From an uncultured Bacteroidia bacterium (GTDB lineage: Bacteria; Bacteroidota; Bacteroidia; Bacteroidales; UBA932), in contig CADASN010000008.1 of assembly GCA_902790635.1 (NCBI GenBank), positions 27,028-91,027 on the forward strand: a stretch of DNA of 64,000 nt, given 5' to 3'. The position numbers were made by a program, and so were the translations under genes. Positions 27,378 through 36,523 of the stretch are shown here, in pieces. The notes below the pieces were generated by a model that was not told the origin of the DNA, ran no database searches, and saw only the letters and a list, made by a program, of their open reading frames with translations. Numbering within the stretch: the stretch's first letter is position 1; the number at the start of each line of letters is the position of its first letter.

Positions 27378-29702
27378 ATGAAAACACGGGGACCTTTTTT
27401 TACCACCTTGAAAATGCTAAATGGTCTGGTGATCAGCATCTTATGTATCACACTGACCAACTGTACGCCTCGCGCGGAGAAAGAATTGATGGCTGCTTTC
27501 GAGAACCCGCCGCAGACGGCCAAACCCGTGATTATCTGGCAATGGATGGACGGCTGGGTGACGAAGGAGGGGATCACTCATGACCTGGAGGCATTTGCCG
27601 CTGCCGGTCTCGGCGGAGTGCAGAATTTCCAGGTGGGCGGCCCTGCGCAGACGGATTTCGTGCGCGAGGGTTGCACCATCGGTTCGCCCGAGTGGCAGGA
27701 GCTGATGCGCTTCGCCATGCAGGAATGCGCTCGGCTGGGCCTGACTTTCGGCACGCACAACTGCCCTGGCTGGTCGTCGAGCGCCTACCCGGACGTGACG
27801 CCTGAATATTCGATGCTGGAGCTGGTCTGGACGCAGACGCGCCTGCCGGCTGGGAAGCGCAGCGTCCGTCTCCCGCAGCCGCAGGAGCGCCTGGGCTTCT
27901 ACCGCGACATCTGCGTGCTGGCCTTGCCTGCCGGGCAGGAAATCTCCGAGGGCATGGTGGACCTGAGCACGGCCATGAAGCCGGACGGTACCCTGTCCTG
28001 GGACGGGGGCGGATCGGCGTGGGATATCTATCGCTTCGGTTACACGACGCTGAACAAGCGGGACGACAGCACCTCGCCCCGCTCCGGTGCGGGCCTGGAG
28101 TGCGACAAGATGAGCCGGGAGGCCGTGAAGCGCTTCTGGGACGGCTACCCGACGATGATCCTGAATCTGGCCGGCGACCTGGCCGGGAAGACCCTGGTCA
28201 ATTTCGAAATCGACAGCTATGAGCAGAAGAGCCAGAGTTGGACGCCGCTGATGGAGCAGGAGTTCGAAGCCCGGCGCGGCTATCGCCTGCGTCAGTGGCT
28301 GCCCGTGCTGGCCGGACGGACGTTGGAGAGCGCGGAGCGCAGCGCACAGTTCCTGACGGACTGGAAGGCCACCATCGAGGACCTGTTCGCGGAGAACTAC
28401 TACGCCTATATGTCCGAGCTCGTGAAGCAGACCCCTGGCATGCGCCTGCTGATCCAGCCCTACGGCGAACCGCTCGATCCGGAGAAAGTGGTCACGCAGG
28501 ATGAGGACTTCATCATCTGCGGCGAGTTCTGGACCAACCCTTCCGACTGGGGCGGGCGCAGCATTTACCAGATGTCCGACCTGGCGCACAAGCTGGGCCG
28601 CCGCGAGGTCTACGCCGAAGGCTTCACCTGCTGGCCGCTCAATGCCTGGGAGGACGATCCGAACAGCCTGAAGGTCATCGCGGACCGGGTGTTCTGCGTC
28701 GGCATCAACCGCCTGATGCTCCACGCCGGGGCCGCCAATCCCTGGCCGTGGGCCGAACCCGGGATGACCTTCGGCAAATGGGGCACGCAGTTCACGCCCG
28801 GCAACACCTGGTGGAAGGCCGGCGGCGCGCGGGAGCTCTACCGCTATTTCGCGCAGTGCCAGGCCCTGCTGCAGCGCGGCGACTTCGTGGACAACTGCAT
28901 CGAAGGAGACCTGTGGTGGATGCACCGCCGCGAGGGCGACATCGACATCTGGTTCCTCTCCAACCAGACGGATGCCCCGATGGCCGTGCAGCAGGCATTT
29001 GCCCAGGGACTGCAGCTGGACGCACACGGATCCGAGTTTGTCGTCACGAAGGCCGGCAAGCGCCTGCCCGTCACGCTGCATCCCGGCGGTGTCCGCTCCG
29101 CGTTCGCATCCTCCGGCAGCACGCCGCTTGACGGCGCCTGGACGGTGGATTTCCCCGAAGGGGCCGGGGCACCAGCTCAAATCGTGCTCGACACGCTGAC
29201 TGACTGGAAGGAACATACCGAGCCCGGCGTGCGGTATTTCTCCGGCACGGCGACCTACCACAAGAGCTTCCAGTACCACAAGGAGGGCGGCCGCGTCTGG
29301 CTGGACCTCGGCGAGGTGCAGAACATGGCGCAGGTGACGCTCAACGGCCGCGAGCTCGGCATCCTCTGGCATGCTCCCTTCTCCGTGGACGTGACGGATG
29401 CGCTGCATGACGGCGACAACGAACTGGAAATCCGTGTCACGAACCTCTGGGTCAACCGGATGATCGGTGACGAATTCGAGCCGGACGACGTGGTCTGGGG
29501 AGAGCCTGCGCGCTATGGCTATGCCCCGGGCAGTCCGCTCATCGGGAGCACGATGAAGGAGGTCCCGGAGTGGCTGGAGAAGAACCAGCCCCGCCCCTCG
29601 CAGGGCCGGCACGCCGTCATCAGCTACAAGTTCTTCAGCCAGTACGCCCCGCTGCACCCCTCCGGCCTGCTCGGCCCGGTGGTGCTGACTCACGGCAGGT
29701 AA
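27378..29702 (+). CDS. GH106-like glycoside hydrolase lipoprotein
   Basis: 774 residues from ATG 27378; lipoprotein signal with Cys29 (ITLTNC). The start of the mature protein is typical of the alpha-L-rhamnosidase-related GH106 group: FENPPQTAKPVIIWQWMDG, then VTKEGITHDLEAFAAAGLGG. A C-terminal beta-sandwich (about 630-740) has the jelly-roll pattern of a galactose-binding-like domain (WLDLGEVQNMAQVTLNGREL). It is shorter than characterised GH106 enzymes (about 1000 residues or more), so the specificity is uncertain. It leads an operon with a sugar porter, a DUF5107-TPR protein and a GH35-like enzyme, preceded by the 19-bp operator. Rhamnogalacturonan side chains are a plausible target by inference. 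Confidence 0.78.
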   Translation: MKTRGPFFTTLKMLNGLVISILCITLTNCTPRAEKELMAAFENPPQTAKPVIIWQWMDGWVTKEGITHDLEAFAAAGLGGVQNFQVGGPAQTDFVREGCTIGSPEWQELMRFAMQECARLGLTFGTHNCPGWSSSAYPDVTPEYSMLELVWTQTRLPAGKRSVRLPQPQERLGFYRDICVLALPAGQEISEGMVDLSTAMKPDGTLSWDGGGSAWDIYRFGYTTLNKRDDSTSPRSGAGLECDKMSREAVKRFWDGYPTMILNLAGDLAGKTLVNFEIDSYEQKSQSWTPLMEQEFEARRGYRLRQWLPVLAGRTLESAERSAQFLTDWKATIEDLFAENYYAYMSELVKQTPGMRLLIQPYGEPLDPEKVVTQDEDFIICGEFWTNPSDWGGRSIYQMSDLAHKLGRREVYAEGFTCWPLNAWEDDPNSLKVIADRVFCVGINRLMLHAGAANPWPWAEPGMTFGKWGTQFTPGNTWWKAGGARELYRYFAQCQALLQRGDFVDNCIEGDLWWMHRREGDIDIWFLSNQTDAPMAVQQAFAQGLQLDAHGSEFVVTKAGKRLPVTLHPGGVRSAFASSGSTPLDGAWTVDFPEGAGAPAQIVLDTLTDWKEHTEPGVRYFSGTATYHKSFQYHKEGGRVWLDLGEVQNMAQVTLNGRELGILWHAPFSVDVTDALHDGDNELEIRVTNLWVNRMIGDEFEPDDVVWGEPARYGYAPGSPLIGSTMKEVPEWLEKNQPRPSQGRHAVISYKFFSQYAPLHPSGLLGPVVLTHGR

Positions 29703-29735
29703 AAGAAAAAGTAACATTGCACAAAACCACGGATT

Positions 29736-31109
29736 ATGACCGGATCATACAACAAGGGATTCATTTATTTCATCTGCCTCGTGTCGGCGATGGGCGGCCT
29801 GCTGTTCGGCTACGACTGGGTCGTGATCGGCGGGGCGGTCAAGTTTTACGAACAATTCTTCGGCCTGGGCGGGAACCCGGTCCTGCAGGGCATCGCCACG
29901 AGCGCAGCCCTGGTAGGCTGCATGGTGGGCGCGCTGACGGCGGGTGCGCTGGCGGACCGCTATGGCCGCAAGCCGCTCCTGATGGTCGCGGCCGTGCTTT
30001 TCACGGTCAGTGCCATCGCCACGGGCCTGTTCAATGACTTCTGGCTCTTCTGCATCGCGCGCCTCGTGGGCGGTGTGGGGATCGGCCTCGCGTCGGCCAT
30101 CTCGCCGATGTACATTGCCGAAGTGTCGCCTTCGGACGTGCGCGGACGGCTGGTGAGCCTCAACCAGATGACCATCGTGCTGGGCATCCTGGCGGCGCAG
30201 GTTGCGAACTGGGCGATCGCCCGGCCGGATGTCGGCGGACAGATCGATCCGTGGAATATCGAGATGGGCTGGCGCTGGATGTTCTGGGCGGAGACCGTCC
30301 CTGCGGCCGCTTTCCTTGTCCTGTCCTTCTTCATCCCGGAGAGTCCGCGCTGGACGGCGCTCAATGACCGCGTCGCGCAGGCGCGTTCCGTCCTTTCCCG
30401 CGTAGGCGGGGAGGCTTACGCCGAAGGCGAACTGGCGGCCATCGCCGCTTCCGTGGCAGACGCCCCGGAGAGCAAGGCCGGCCTGAAGGAGCTTTTCCGC
30501 AAACGCTACGCGCGGGTCCTGGCGCTCGGCATCATCATCGCCGTCTTCCAGCAGTGGTGCGGCACCAACGTGATCTTCATCTACGCGCAGGAGGTCTTCG
30601 CCGGAGCGGGCTACACGGTCAGCGAGGCCTTCCTCAATATCATCGTGACGGGCATTGCGAACGTCATCTTCACGATCCTGGCCCTGCAGGTCGTGGACCG
30701 CTGGGGCCGGCGCAAGCTGATGCTGCTGGGTTCGGGCGGACTCGCCCTGATCTATCTGGTCATGGGCCTGTGCTTCCGCGCGGGTGTGACGGGCATCGTG
30801 ATGGTGCTGCTGACGGTGGCGGCCATCGCTTGCTATGCGATGACGCTGGCCCCCGTGACCTGGGTGCTCCTGTCGGAGATCTTCCCCAACCGCGTGCGCG
30901 GTATCGCGATGGCGGTCTGCACCTTTGCCCTGTGGGTGGGCAGCTGCACGCTGACCTTCGCCTTCCCGTCGATGAACGCGGCACTGGGCTGCAGCGGCAG
31001 TTTCCTGATCTATGCCGCCATCTGCCTGTGCGGCTTCCTGTATTTCCTCAAGGCCTGTCCGGAGACCAAGGGCAAGAGCCTTGAACAACTTGAAAATGAA
31101 TTGCAGTAA
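29736..31109 (+). CDS. Sugar porter family MFS transporter
   Basis: 457 residues with about 12 membrane helices. Sugar-porter signatures are present: GGLLFGYDWVVIGGA in helix 1, DRYGRKPLLM, PESPRW in the central loop, QQWCGTNVI in helix 7, DRWGRRKLML and the terminal PETKGKSLEQLE. Such proteins import monosaccharides (xylose, arabinose, glucose, galactose) with protons across the inner membrane. It is the second gene of the operon, 33 bases after the GH106-like gene and 1 base before the DUF5107 gene. The central position suggests it imports the monosaccharide released by the operon enzymes; which one cannot be told. Confidence 0.92.
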   Translation: MTGSYNKGFIYFICLVSAMGGLLFGYDWVVIGGAVKFYEQFFGLGGNPVLQGIATSAALVGCMVGALTAGALADRYGRKPLLMVAAVLFTVSAIATGLFNDFWLFCIARLVGGVGIGLASAISPMYIAEVSPSDVRGRLVSLNQMTIVLGILAAQVANWAIARPDVGGQIDPWNIEMGWRWMFWAETVPAAAFLVLSFFIPESPRWTALNDRVAQARSVLSRVGGEAYAEGELAAIAASVADAPESKAGLKELFRKRYARVLALGIIIAVFQQWCGTNVIFIYAQEVFAGAGYTVSEAFLNIIVTGIANVIFTILALQVVDRWGRRKLMLLGSGGLALIYLVMGLCFRAGVTGIVMVLLTVAAIACYAMTLAPVTWVLLSEIFPNRVRGIAMAVCTFALWVGSCTLTFAFPSMNAALGCSGSFLIYAAICLCGFLYFLKACPETKGKSLEQLENELQ

Positions 31110-31110
31110 G

Positions 31111-34100
31111 ATGGTCAAAGCCTGGAGAGAAACGGTCGTCATCCCGACCTATGAGGCCGGAGCGCCGGAGAAGAATCCGATTTTCCTGGAGAAACGCGTC
31201 TATCAGGGGAGCAGCGGCGTGGTCTATCCCTATCCCGTGATCGAGTCCATTGCGGACGAGAAACACGACAAGGCCTACCAGGCCGTCTGGCTGGAGAACG
31301 AGTATATCAAAGTCATGATCCTGCCGGAGCTTGGCGGACGCGTGCAGATGGCCTACGACAAGATCGCGCAGCGGCATTTCATCTACTACAACCAGGTGAT
31401 CAAGCCGGCCCTGGTGGGTCTGGCGGGCCCCTGGATCAGCGGCGGCATCGAGTTCAACTGGCCGCAGCACCACCGCCCGAGCACCTTCATGCCCGTGGAC
31501 TGCACGATCGAGGAGCATCCGGACGGGAGCGTCACGGTGTGGTGCAACGAGATGGAGCGGATGTTCCACCAGCGTGCCCAGGCAGGCTTCACGCTGCGTC
31601 CCGGCTGCGCGTACCTGGAGATCCGCGGCATCCTCTCGAACCGGTCCGAACTGCCCCAGACCTTCCTGTGGTGGGCCAATCCGGCGGTGCACGTGAACGA
31701 TGCCTACCAGAGCGTCTTTCCGCCGGACGTGAATGCCGTGTTCGACCACGGCAAGCGGGCGGTGAGCACTTTCCCCATCGCCACGGGGGTCTATTACAAG
31801 ATGGACTACAGCGCCGGGGTGGACATCTCCAACTACAAGAACATCTACGTGCCGACTTCCTACATGATCGCCAAGTCGAAATATGATTTCGAGGGCGGCT
31901 ACGAGAATGATACGCACGGCGGCATGCTGCACGTGGCGGACCACCGCTTCGCGCCGGGCAAGAAGCAGTGGACCTGGGGGAACGGCGATTTCGGCCGCGC
32001 CTGGGACCGCAACCTCACCGACGAGGACGGCCCGTACATCGAACTGATGGCGGGCGTCTATACGGAGAACCAGCCGGATTTCAGCTGGCTGATGCCGGGC
32101 GAGGAGAAGTCATTCGTGCAGTATTTCTTCCCCTACCGGGAGCTGGGCGTCGTGAAGAACGCTTCCCGGGACGTGGTGCTCAACCTCGACCCTGCCGGTG
32201 CGGATGCGGCCCGCATCCGTGTGTTCACGACCTCACGTCAGGATCTGCGCATCGCGCTGACGGGTCCGGACGGGGCGGTGCTTTTCGAGCGCCAGCTCGT
32301 CCTGGGGCCGGAGCAGGTCTTCGACGAGACCGTGCCGACCGGCGGCGTGCCCTACGGGCAGCTGACGCTGCAGGCCGGGTCGCTGAGCTGGCATCCGGAG
32401 CCCGCCGACAGCGAGATCCCGCCGGCAGCGGAGGCGGCCCTGCGGCCGGAAGAGATCGCCACTTGCGAGCAGCTTTACCTCACGGGACTGCATCTGGAGC
32501 AGTACCGCCACGCGACCTGGAGTGCCAGGGATTACTATGAAGAAGCGCTGCGCCGCGATCCGCTCGATGTGCGCAACAACAACGCCCTGGGACTGTGGTA
32601 CCTGCGCCGCGGACGCTTCGCACTGGCGGAGCCGTATCTCCGGACGGCCGTGAAGGTGCTGCAGAAGCGCAATCTGAACCCTTACGACGGCGAGCCGCTC
32701 TACAACCTGGCGCTCTGCCTGCGGTATCAGGGATGCCTGTCCGAGGCCTATGACTGGTTCTGCAAGGCCGCATGGAATGCCGCGTGGCAGGAACCGGCCT
32801 ACCTGGCTTGCGCCCGCATCAGCTGTAGGGAAGGCCGCTGGGAGGACGCGCTCGGCGAGCTGGACCACGCCTTGTGGCGCGGCTGGCACAACCACCAGGC
32901 CCGCGCGCTCAAGGCTGCCGTGCTGCGCCGCCTGGGCCGCACGGACGAGGCTTCCGCCCTGATCGGCGAGTCGATCGCGATCGACAAATTCAACTTCGGC
33001 TGCCTCTGGGTGCGTTGCCTGATGACGGGCAAGGGGCAGGATGCTTTCGCGCAGCTGATGCGCGGCGAGCCGGAGAACTACGACGAGATTGCGCTCGATT
33101 TCTGCGCCGCGGGCCTGTACGTCGAAGCCGACGCCCTCTGGGCCTTCGGCTCTTCGCGTCAGGCGCTCAGTGAGATGTCCTGCTACTACTGGAACTATTA
33201 TCGTTCCTCCGCTCCGTCGCTTTGCGGCAGCCAGCCTCGCCAGACTTCCGGCTTCGCCGGACCCCTCCCGCCGCAAGGCGGCGGGCCCCTCCCTCTTACG
33301 AGCCGAGGGTGGCTACGGTCTGGCGAGGCTGCTGCCGTCGTCGCTCCACCGGAGGAACGACGGATTGCTTTCCCGAACCGCCTGGAGGCCATCGAGGTGC
33401 TGGGTGCGGCGGACGAAAAGGACGCGCGGGCGGCATGGCTGCTGGGCAACCTCTGGTACGACAAGCGCCAGTACGAACCCGCAGAGGCCTGCTGGGAGCG
33501 CGCCGTAGCGGCGGATCCGGATTTCCCGGGCGCCTGGCGCTGCCTCGCACTCGTGCGCTACAACAAGCGCCGCGACATCCCCGGCGCCCTCGCCGCGATG
33601 GAGCGCGCCTACGCCCTCGACGAGTCCGACGCCCGCATCCTGATGGAGCTCGACCAGCTCTACAAAAAACTGGACTACCCGGCGCAGGAGCGGCTGGACC
33701 GCCTGCAGGCCCATAGTGCGCAGGTGGAGAGCCGCGACGACCTGGTGCTCGAAGAGATCACCCTTCTCAACGACCTCGGCCGCTATGAGGAGGCGCGGGA
33801 AAAGCTTGACGCCCACCGCTTCCATCCGTGGGAGGGTGGCGAAGGCAAGGTTCCGGCCCAGTACCAGCGCTGCCGCGTGGAAATGGCGAAGCGGGCGATG
33901 TCTGAAAAGCGCTGGGCGGACGCCATTGCGCTGCTGGAAGAGTGCCTCATCTACCCGGAGCATCTCGGCGAAGGGAAACTCTACGGGGCGCAGGAGCAGG
34001 ATTTCCATTACTATCTGGGTTGCGCCTGGCAGGGTGCAGGCGATGCTTCAAAGGCCCGCGCTTGCTGGGAGCAGGGAGCCCGGGGCGACCTCAAGCCCGT

Positions 34101-34380
34101 GCCGGCGCTCTACTACAACGACGCCAAGCCCGAGAAGATTTATTACCAAGGCCTTTCCCTCGCAGCGCTGGGGCGCCGGGAGGAGGCGGAAGCCAAGTTC
34201 CGGATGCTGCTGGACTACGGCCGGGAGCATCGCGATGACGACGTGGTGATGGACTATTTCGCCGTATCCCTGCCCGATCTCGCCATCTGGGACGAAGACC
34301 TCAAGCTGCGCAATATTGCCCACTGCGACCTGATGGCCCGGCTGGGCCGGGAAGGGCTGGATTTGTTGGAAAAAGCTTAA
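31111..34380 (+). CDS. DUF5107 protein with TPR repeats
   Basis: 1089 residues from ATG 31111 (MVKAWRETVVIPTYEAG), one base after the porter stop. No signal peptide, so probably cytoplasmic. Residues 1-330 match the DUF5107 pattern seen in sugar-utilisation loci (VWLENEYIKVMILPELGGRV, WISGGIEFNWPQHHRPST), similar in outline to aldose-epimerase-like beta-sandwiches. Residues from about 450 on are TPR-like helices (YYEEALRRDPLDVRNNNALG, YNLALCLRYQGCLSEAYDWF). Residues about 697-750 are a Pro/Gly-rich, non-TPR insert encoded by a palindromic DNA element. The role is unknown; operon position implies handling of the imported sugar or regulation. Confidence 0.85.
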   Translation: MVKAWRETVVIPTYEAGAPEKNPIFLEKRVYQGSSGVVYPYPVIESIADEKHDKAYQAVWLENEYIKVMILPELGGRVQMAYDKIAQRHFIYYNQVIKPALVGLAGPWISGGIEFNWPQHHRPSTFMPVDCTIEEHPDGSVTVWCNEMERMFHQRAQAGFTLRPGCAYLEIRGILSNRSELPQTFLWWANPAVHVNDAYQSVFPPDVNAVFDHGKRAVSTFPIATGVYYKMDYSAGVDISNYKNIYVPTSYMIAKSKYDFEGGYENDTHGGMLHVADHRFAPGKKQWTWGNGDFGRAWDRNLTDEDGPYIELMAGVYTENQPDFSWLMPGEEKSFVQYFFPYRELGVVKNASRDVVLNLDPAGADAARIRVFTTSRQDLRIALTGPDGAVLFERQLVLGPEQVFDETVPTGGVPYGQLTLQAGSLSWHPEPADSEIPPAAEAALRPEEIATCEQLYLTGLHLEQYRHATWSARDYYEEALRRDPLDVRNNNALGLWYLRRGRFALAEPYLRTAVKVLQKRNLNPYDGEPLYNLALCLRYQGCLSEAYDWFCKAAWNAAWQEPAYLACARISCREGRWEDALGELDHALWRGWHNHQARALKAAVLRRLGRTDEASALIGESIAIDKFNFGCLWVRCLMTGKGQDAFAQLMRGEPENYDEIALDFCAAGLYVEADALWAFGSSRQALSEMSCYYWNYYRSSAPSLCGSQPRQTSGFAGPLPPQGGGPLPLTSRGWLRSGEAAAVVAPPEERRIAFPNRLEAIEVLGAADEKDARAAWLLGNLWYDKRQYEPAEACWERAVAADPDFPGAWRCLALVRYNKRRDIPGALAAMERAYALDESDARILMELDQLYKKLDYPAQERLDRLQAHSAQVESRDDLVLEEITLLNDLGRYEEAREKLDAHRFHPWEGGEGKVPAQYQRCRVEMAKRAMSEKRWADAIALLEECLIYPEHLGEGKLYGAQEQDFHYYLGCAWQGAGDASKARACWEQGARGDLKPVPALYYNDAKPEKIYYQGLSLAALGRREEAEAKFRMLLDYGREHRDDDVVMDYFAVSLPDLAIWDEDLKLRNIAHCDLMARLGREGLDLLEKA
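33201..33360. repeat. 160-bp palindromic element inside the DUF5107 gene
   Basis: The ends are inverted repeats: TCGTTCCTCCG at 33201-33211 and its complement at 33350-33360. A second arm near 33225-33245 (AGCCTCGCCAGAC) pairs with 33318-33330. Smaller hairpins lie inside (CCGGCTTCGCCGG; CCCGCC...GGCGGG). The reading frame stays open and encodes a Pro/Gly/Ser-rich stretch (GPLPPQGGGPLPL) that breaks the TPR pattern. The structure resembles protein-coding palindromic elements known from Rickettsia, but relation to those is not implied. Confidence 0.7.
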
Positions 34381-34391
34381 TTAACGATTTT

Positions 34392-36509
34392 ATGCGTCAC
34401 GGTTTCCTCTTTCTGTTGTTTCTCTCCACCCTGCTTTCCGCTGCCGAACCTTTCAAGTTCGGAACGGCCGTCCGGCCGGACGGCCAGACCCTCTATGTGG
34501 ACGGTACGGGTATCCTGCTGAACGGTGAATATGTCCTTCCCGTGATGGGCGAGATCCATTTCAGCCGCGTCCCGGAGCAGGACTGGCGGCGGGAGATCCG
34601 CAAGATGCAGGCCGGCGGCATCGACATCGCCGCCTGCTATATCTTCTGGAACCATCATGAGGCCGCGGAAGGACAGATCGACTGGAGCGGCAACCGCAAC
34701 CTGCGGGAGTTCCTGGAGATCTGCCGCGACTGCGACATGAAGGTCGTGCTGCGCGTGGGGCCGTTCTGCCACGGCGAAGTGTATCTCGGCGGCATCCCGG
34801 AGTGGGTGGTGGACAAGGCCTTGGCGGATCCGGAGCAGTACAGGCTCCGCTCCACGGCCCCCGGCTTCATCGAGGCCATTTCCCGTTTCTACGATGCCAT
34901 CGGGGCGCAGGCGGAGGGATTGCTCTGGAAGGACGGCGGTCCGGTGATCGGCGTGCAGGTGGACAACGAGAGCAGCGGCCCGTGGCCGTATTTCGCCGCG
35001 CTCAAGCGGGCGATCATCGCTGCCGGGATGGATGTGCCGTTCTACACGCGTACGGGCTGGCCGCAGATGGAGGGCCCGGCGGTGTTCGGGGAGATCCTGC
35101 CGCTCTACGGAGACTACGCCGACGGCTTCTGGGACCGGGAACTCACCGAGATGCCCGGCGCTTACCGGGCGGCATTCCGTTTCCGGGACAGCCGCCTGTC
35201 GGCGGTCATCGCGACCGAGGTGTTCGGCACGGACCAGAGCACGGAGATGAAAGCCGAGGACCGGGCGTACCCTTACCTGACCTGCGAGCTCGGCGGGGGG
35301 ATGATGCCTTCCTATCACCGCAGGATCCATATCTTCGACCGGGACGCCCTGGCGCTGGCCATCTGCAAGCTGGGGTCGGGCAGCAATCTGCCGGGCTACT
35401 ACATGTACCACGGCGGGACGAACCCTTATTGTGCGGAGCACTCGATGGCGGAGTTCCAGGCATCCAAGTACACCGACTGGAACGACATGCCCCACATGAC
35501 GTATGATTTCCAGGCGCCGCTTGGCGAAATGGGGCAACCCAACCAGTCCTACCATTATCTCCGCCTGCTGCACCAGATGCTTCGCGACTGGGGCGGGGAA
35601 CTGGCTCCGCTGCGTCCGGAGATCGCGGATGCCGGGCGGGACGGTCTGCGCACAGCGACACGCAGCGACGGCGGCAAAGGCTTCGTCTTTGTCAACAACT
35701 ATGAGCGCCTGGCTGCCCTGGGCGAGAAGCGCTGGACCTTCTGCGGGCAGGAACTGACCGTGCCGGAGGGGGCGAGTTTCTGCTTCCCTTTTGGGCTGGA
35801 TTTCAGGAAATTGCATATTGACTGGGCCACGGTGCAGCCCTTCTGCAAGCTGCGCCGGGCACTGTATTTTACAGCCGTCGAAGGGATCGAGCCCGTCCTC
35901 AAGCTCAACGGAAAGGAATACCGCCCCCGGCTGGACAAACCCTTCCGCGTGAAGGGAGTCAAGATCGTCGTGATGAGCCCGGCGCGGGCCCTGCAGGCCT
36001 ACAAGGTCTCCGACCGGAAAGTCCGCTTCAGCGAAGGCATTCTTTACCGGAACGGTCGTCGCCTCGTCGAGGAGCGCTGGGAAAGCGGTGCGCCGGTGGA
36101 GCTGGAGGCGCTGGCCCCTGCCGGCCCCGTTAGGTCCATTTCCCTGGGCAAGCAAGGCGTGGCGGAGCAGCCTGCGGAGGCGGATTTTGACGCCGCGGCT
36201 GTCTGGAAGATCCGCCTTCCGGAACTTCCGGAGCCGGAGGACTGGTTCCTGGAGATCGACTACGACGGTGACGTGGCCCGCGTCTATGCGGACGGCCGCC
36301 TGGTCGAGGATAATTTCTGGAACGGGCGCAAGATGCTTGTGCGGGTCAGCGACCTGGCCGGCAAGGACGCGGAGCTGCGCATCCTGCCCCTGCGCAAAGA
36401 TGCTCCCATCTACCTGCAGCCCGGCCAGCGTGCCGTGCTGGACGCTGCTCCCGGCGAGACGCTGCTCGCCCTGCGCGGCGTCCGGCTGTTGCACCGGGTT
36501 ACAAAATAG
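34392..36509 (+). CDS. GH35-like beta-galactosidase, secreted
   Basis: 705 residues with a signal peptide (MRHGFLFLLFLSTLLSAAEP). The barrel has GH35 features: YVLPVMGEIHFSRVPEQDW, then IDIAACYIFWNHHEAAEGQI, the likely acid/base Glu193 in GVQVDNESSG and the likely nucleophile Glu299 in YLTCELGGG. C-terminal domains are beta-rich. GH35 enzymes remove terminal beta-galactose from plant cell-wall glycans. The motifs around both glutamates differ from the commonest forms, so another specificity in the same clan is possible. It is the last gene of the operon, 11 bases after the DUF5107 gene, and faces the PfkB gene with a 6-base gap. Confidence 0.82.
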   Translation: MRHGFLFLLFLSTLLSAAEPFKFGTAVRPDGQTLYVDGTGILLNGEYVLPVMGEIHFSRVPEQDWRREIRKMQAGGIDIAACYIFWNHHEAAEGQIDWSGNRNLREFLEICRDCDMKVVLRVGPFCHGEVYLGGIPEWVVDKALADPEQYRLRSTAPGFIEAISRFYDAIGAQAEGLLWKDGGPVIGVQVDNESSGPWPYFAALKRAIIAAGMDVPFYTRTGWPQMEGPAVFGEILPLYGDYADGFWDRELTEMPGAYRAAFRFRDSRLSAVIATEVFGTDQSTEMKAEDRAYPYLTCELGGGMMPSYHRRIHIFDRDALALAICKLGSGSNLPGYYMYHGGTNPYCAEHSMAEFQASKYTDWNDMPHMTYDFQAPLGEMGQPNQSYHYLRLLHQMLRDWGGELAPLRPEIADAGRDGLRTATRSDGGKGFVFVNNYERLAALGEKRWTFCGQELTVPEGASFCFPFGLDFRKLHIDWATVQPFCKLRRALYFTAVEGIEPVLKLNGKEYRPRLDKPFRVKGVKIVVMSPARALQAYKVSDRKVRFSEGILYRNGRRLVEERWESGAPVELEALAPAGPVRSISLGKQGVAEQPAEADFDAAAVWKIRLPELPEPEDWFLEIDYDGDVARVYADGRLVEDNFWNGRKMLVRVSDLAGKDAELRILPLRKDAPIYLQPGQRAVLDAAPGETLLALRGVRLLHRVTK

Positions 36510-36523
36510 GCCCTGTCAGGGCC
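36509..36523. terminator. Short hairpin between GH35-like gene and pfkB-type gene
   Basis: GGCCCT-GTC-AGGGCC, a 6-bp stem spanning the stop codons of both convergent genes. There is no T-run, so it is a weak candidate. Confidence 0.3.

Noticed and set aside
27441-29717. 758-codon open frame antisense to the GH106-like gene
   Set aside because: Same shadow effect; the plus strand has promoter, lipoprotein signal and family motifs.
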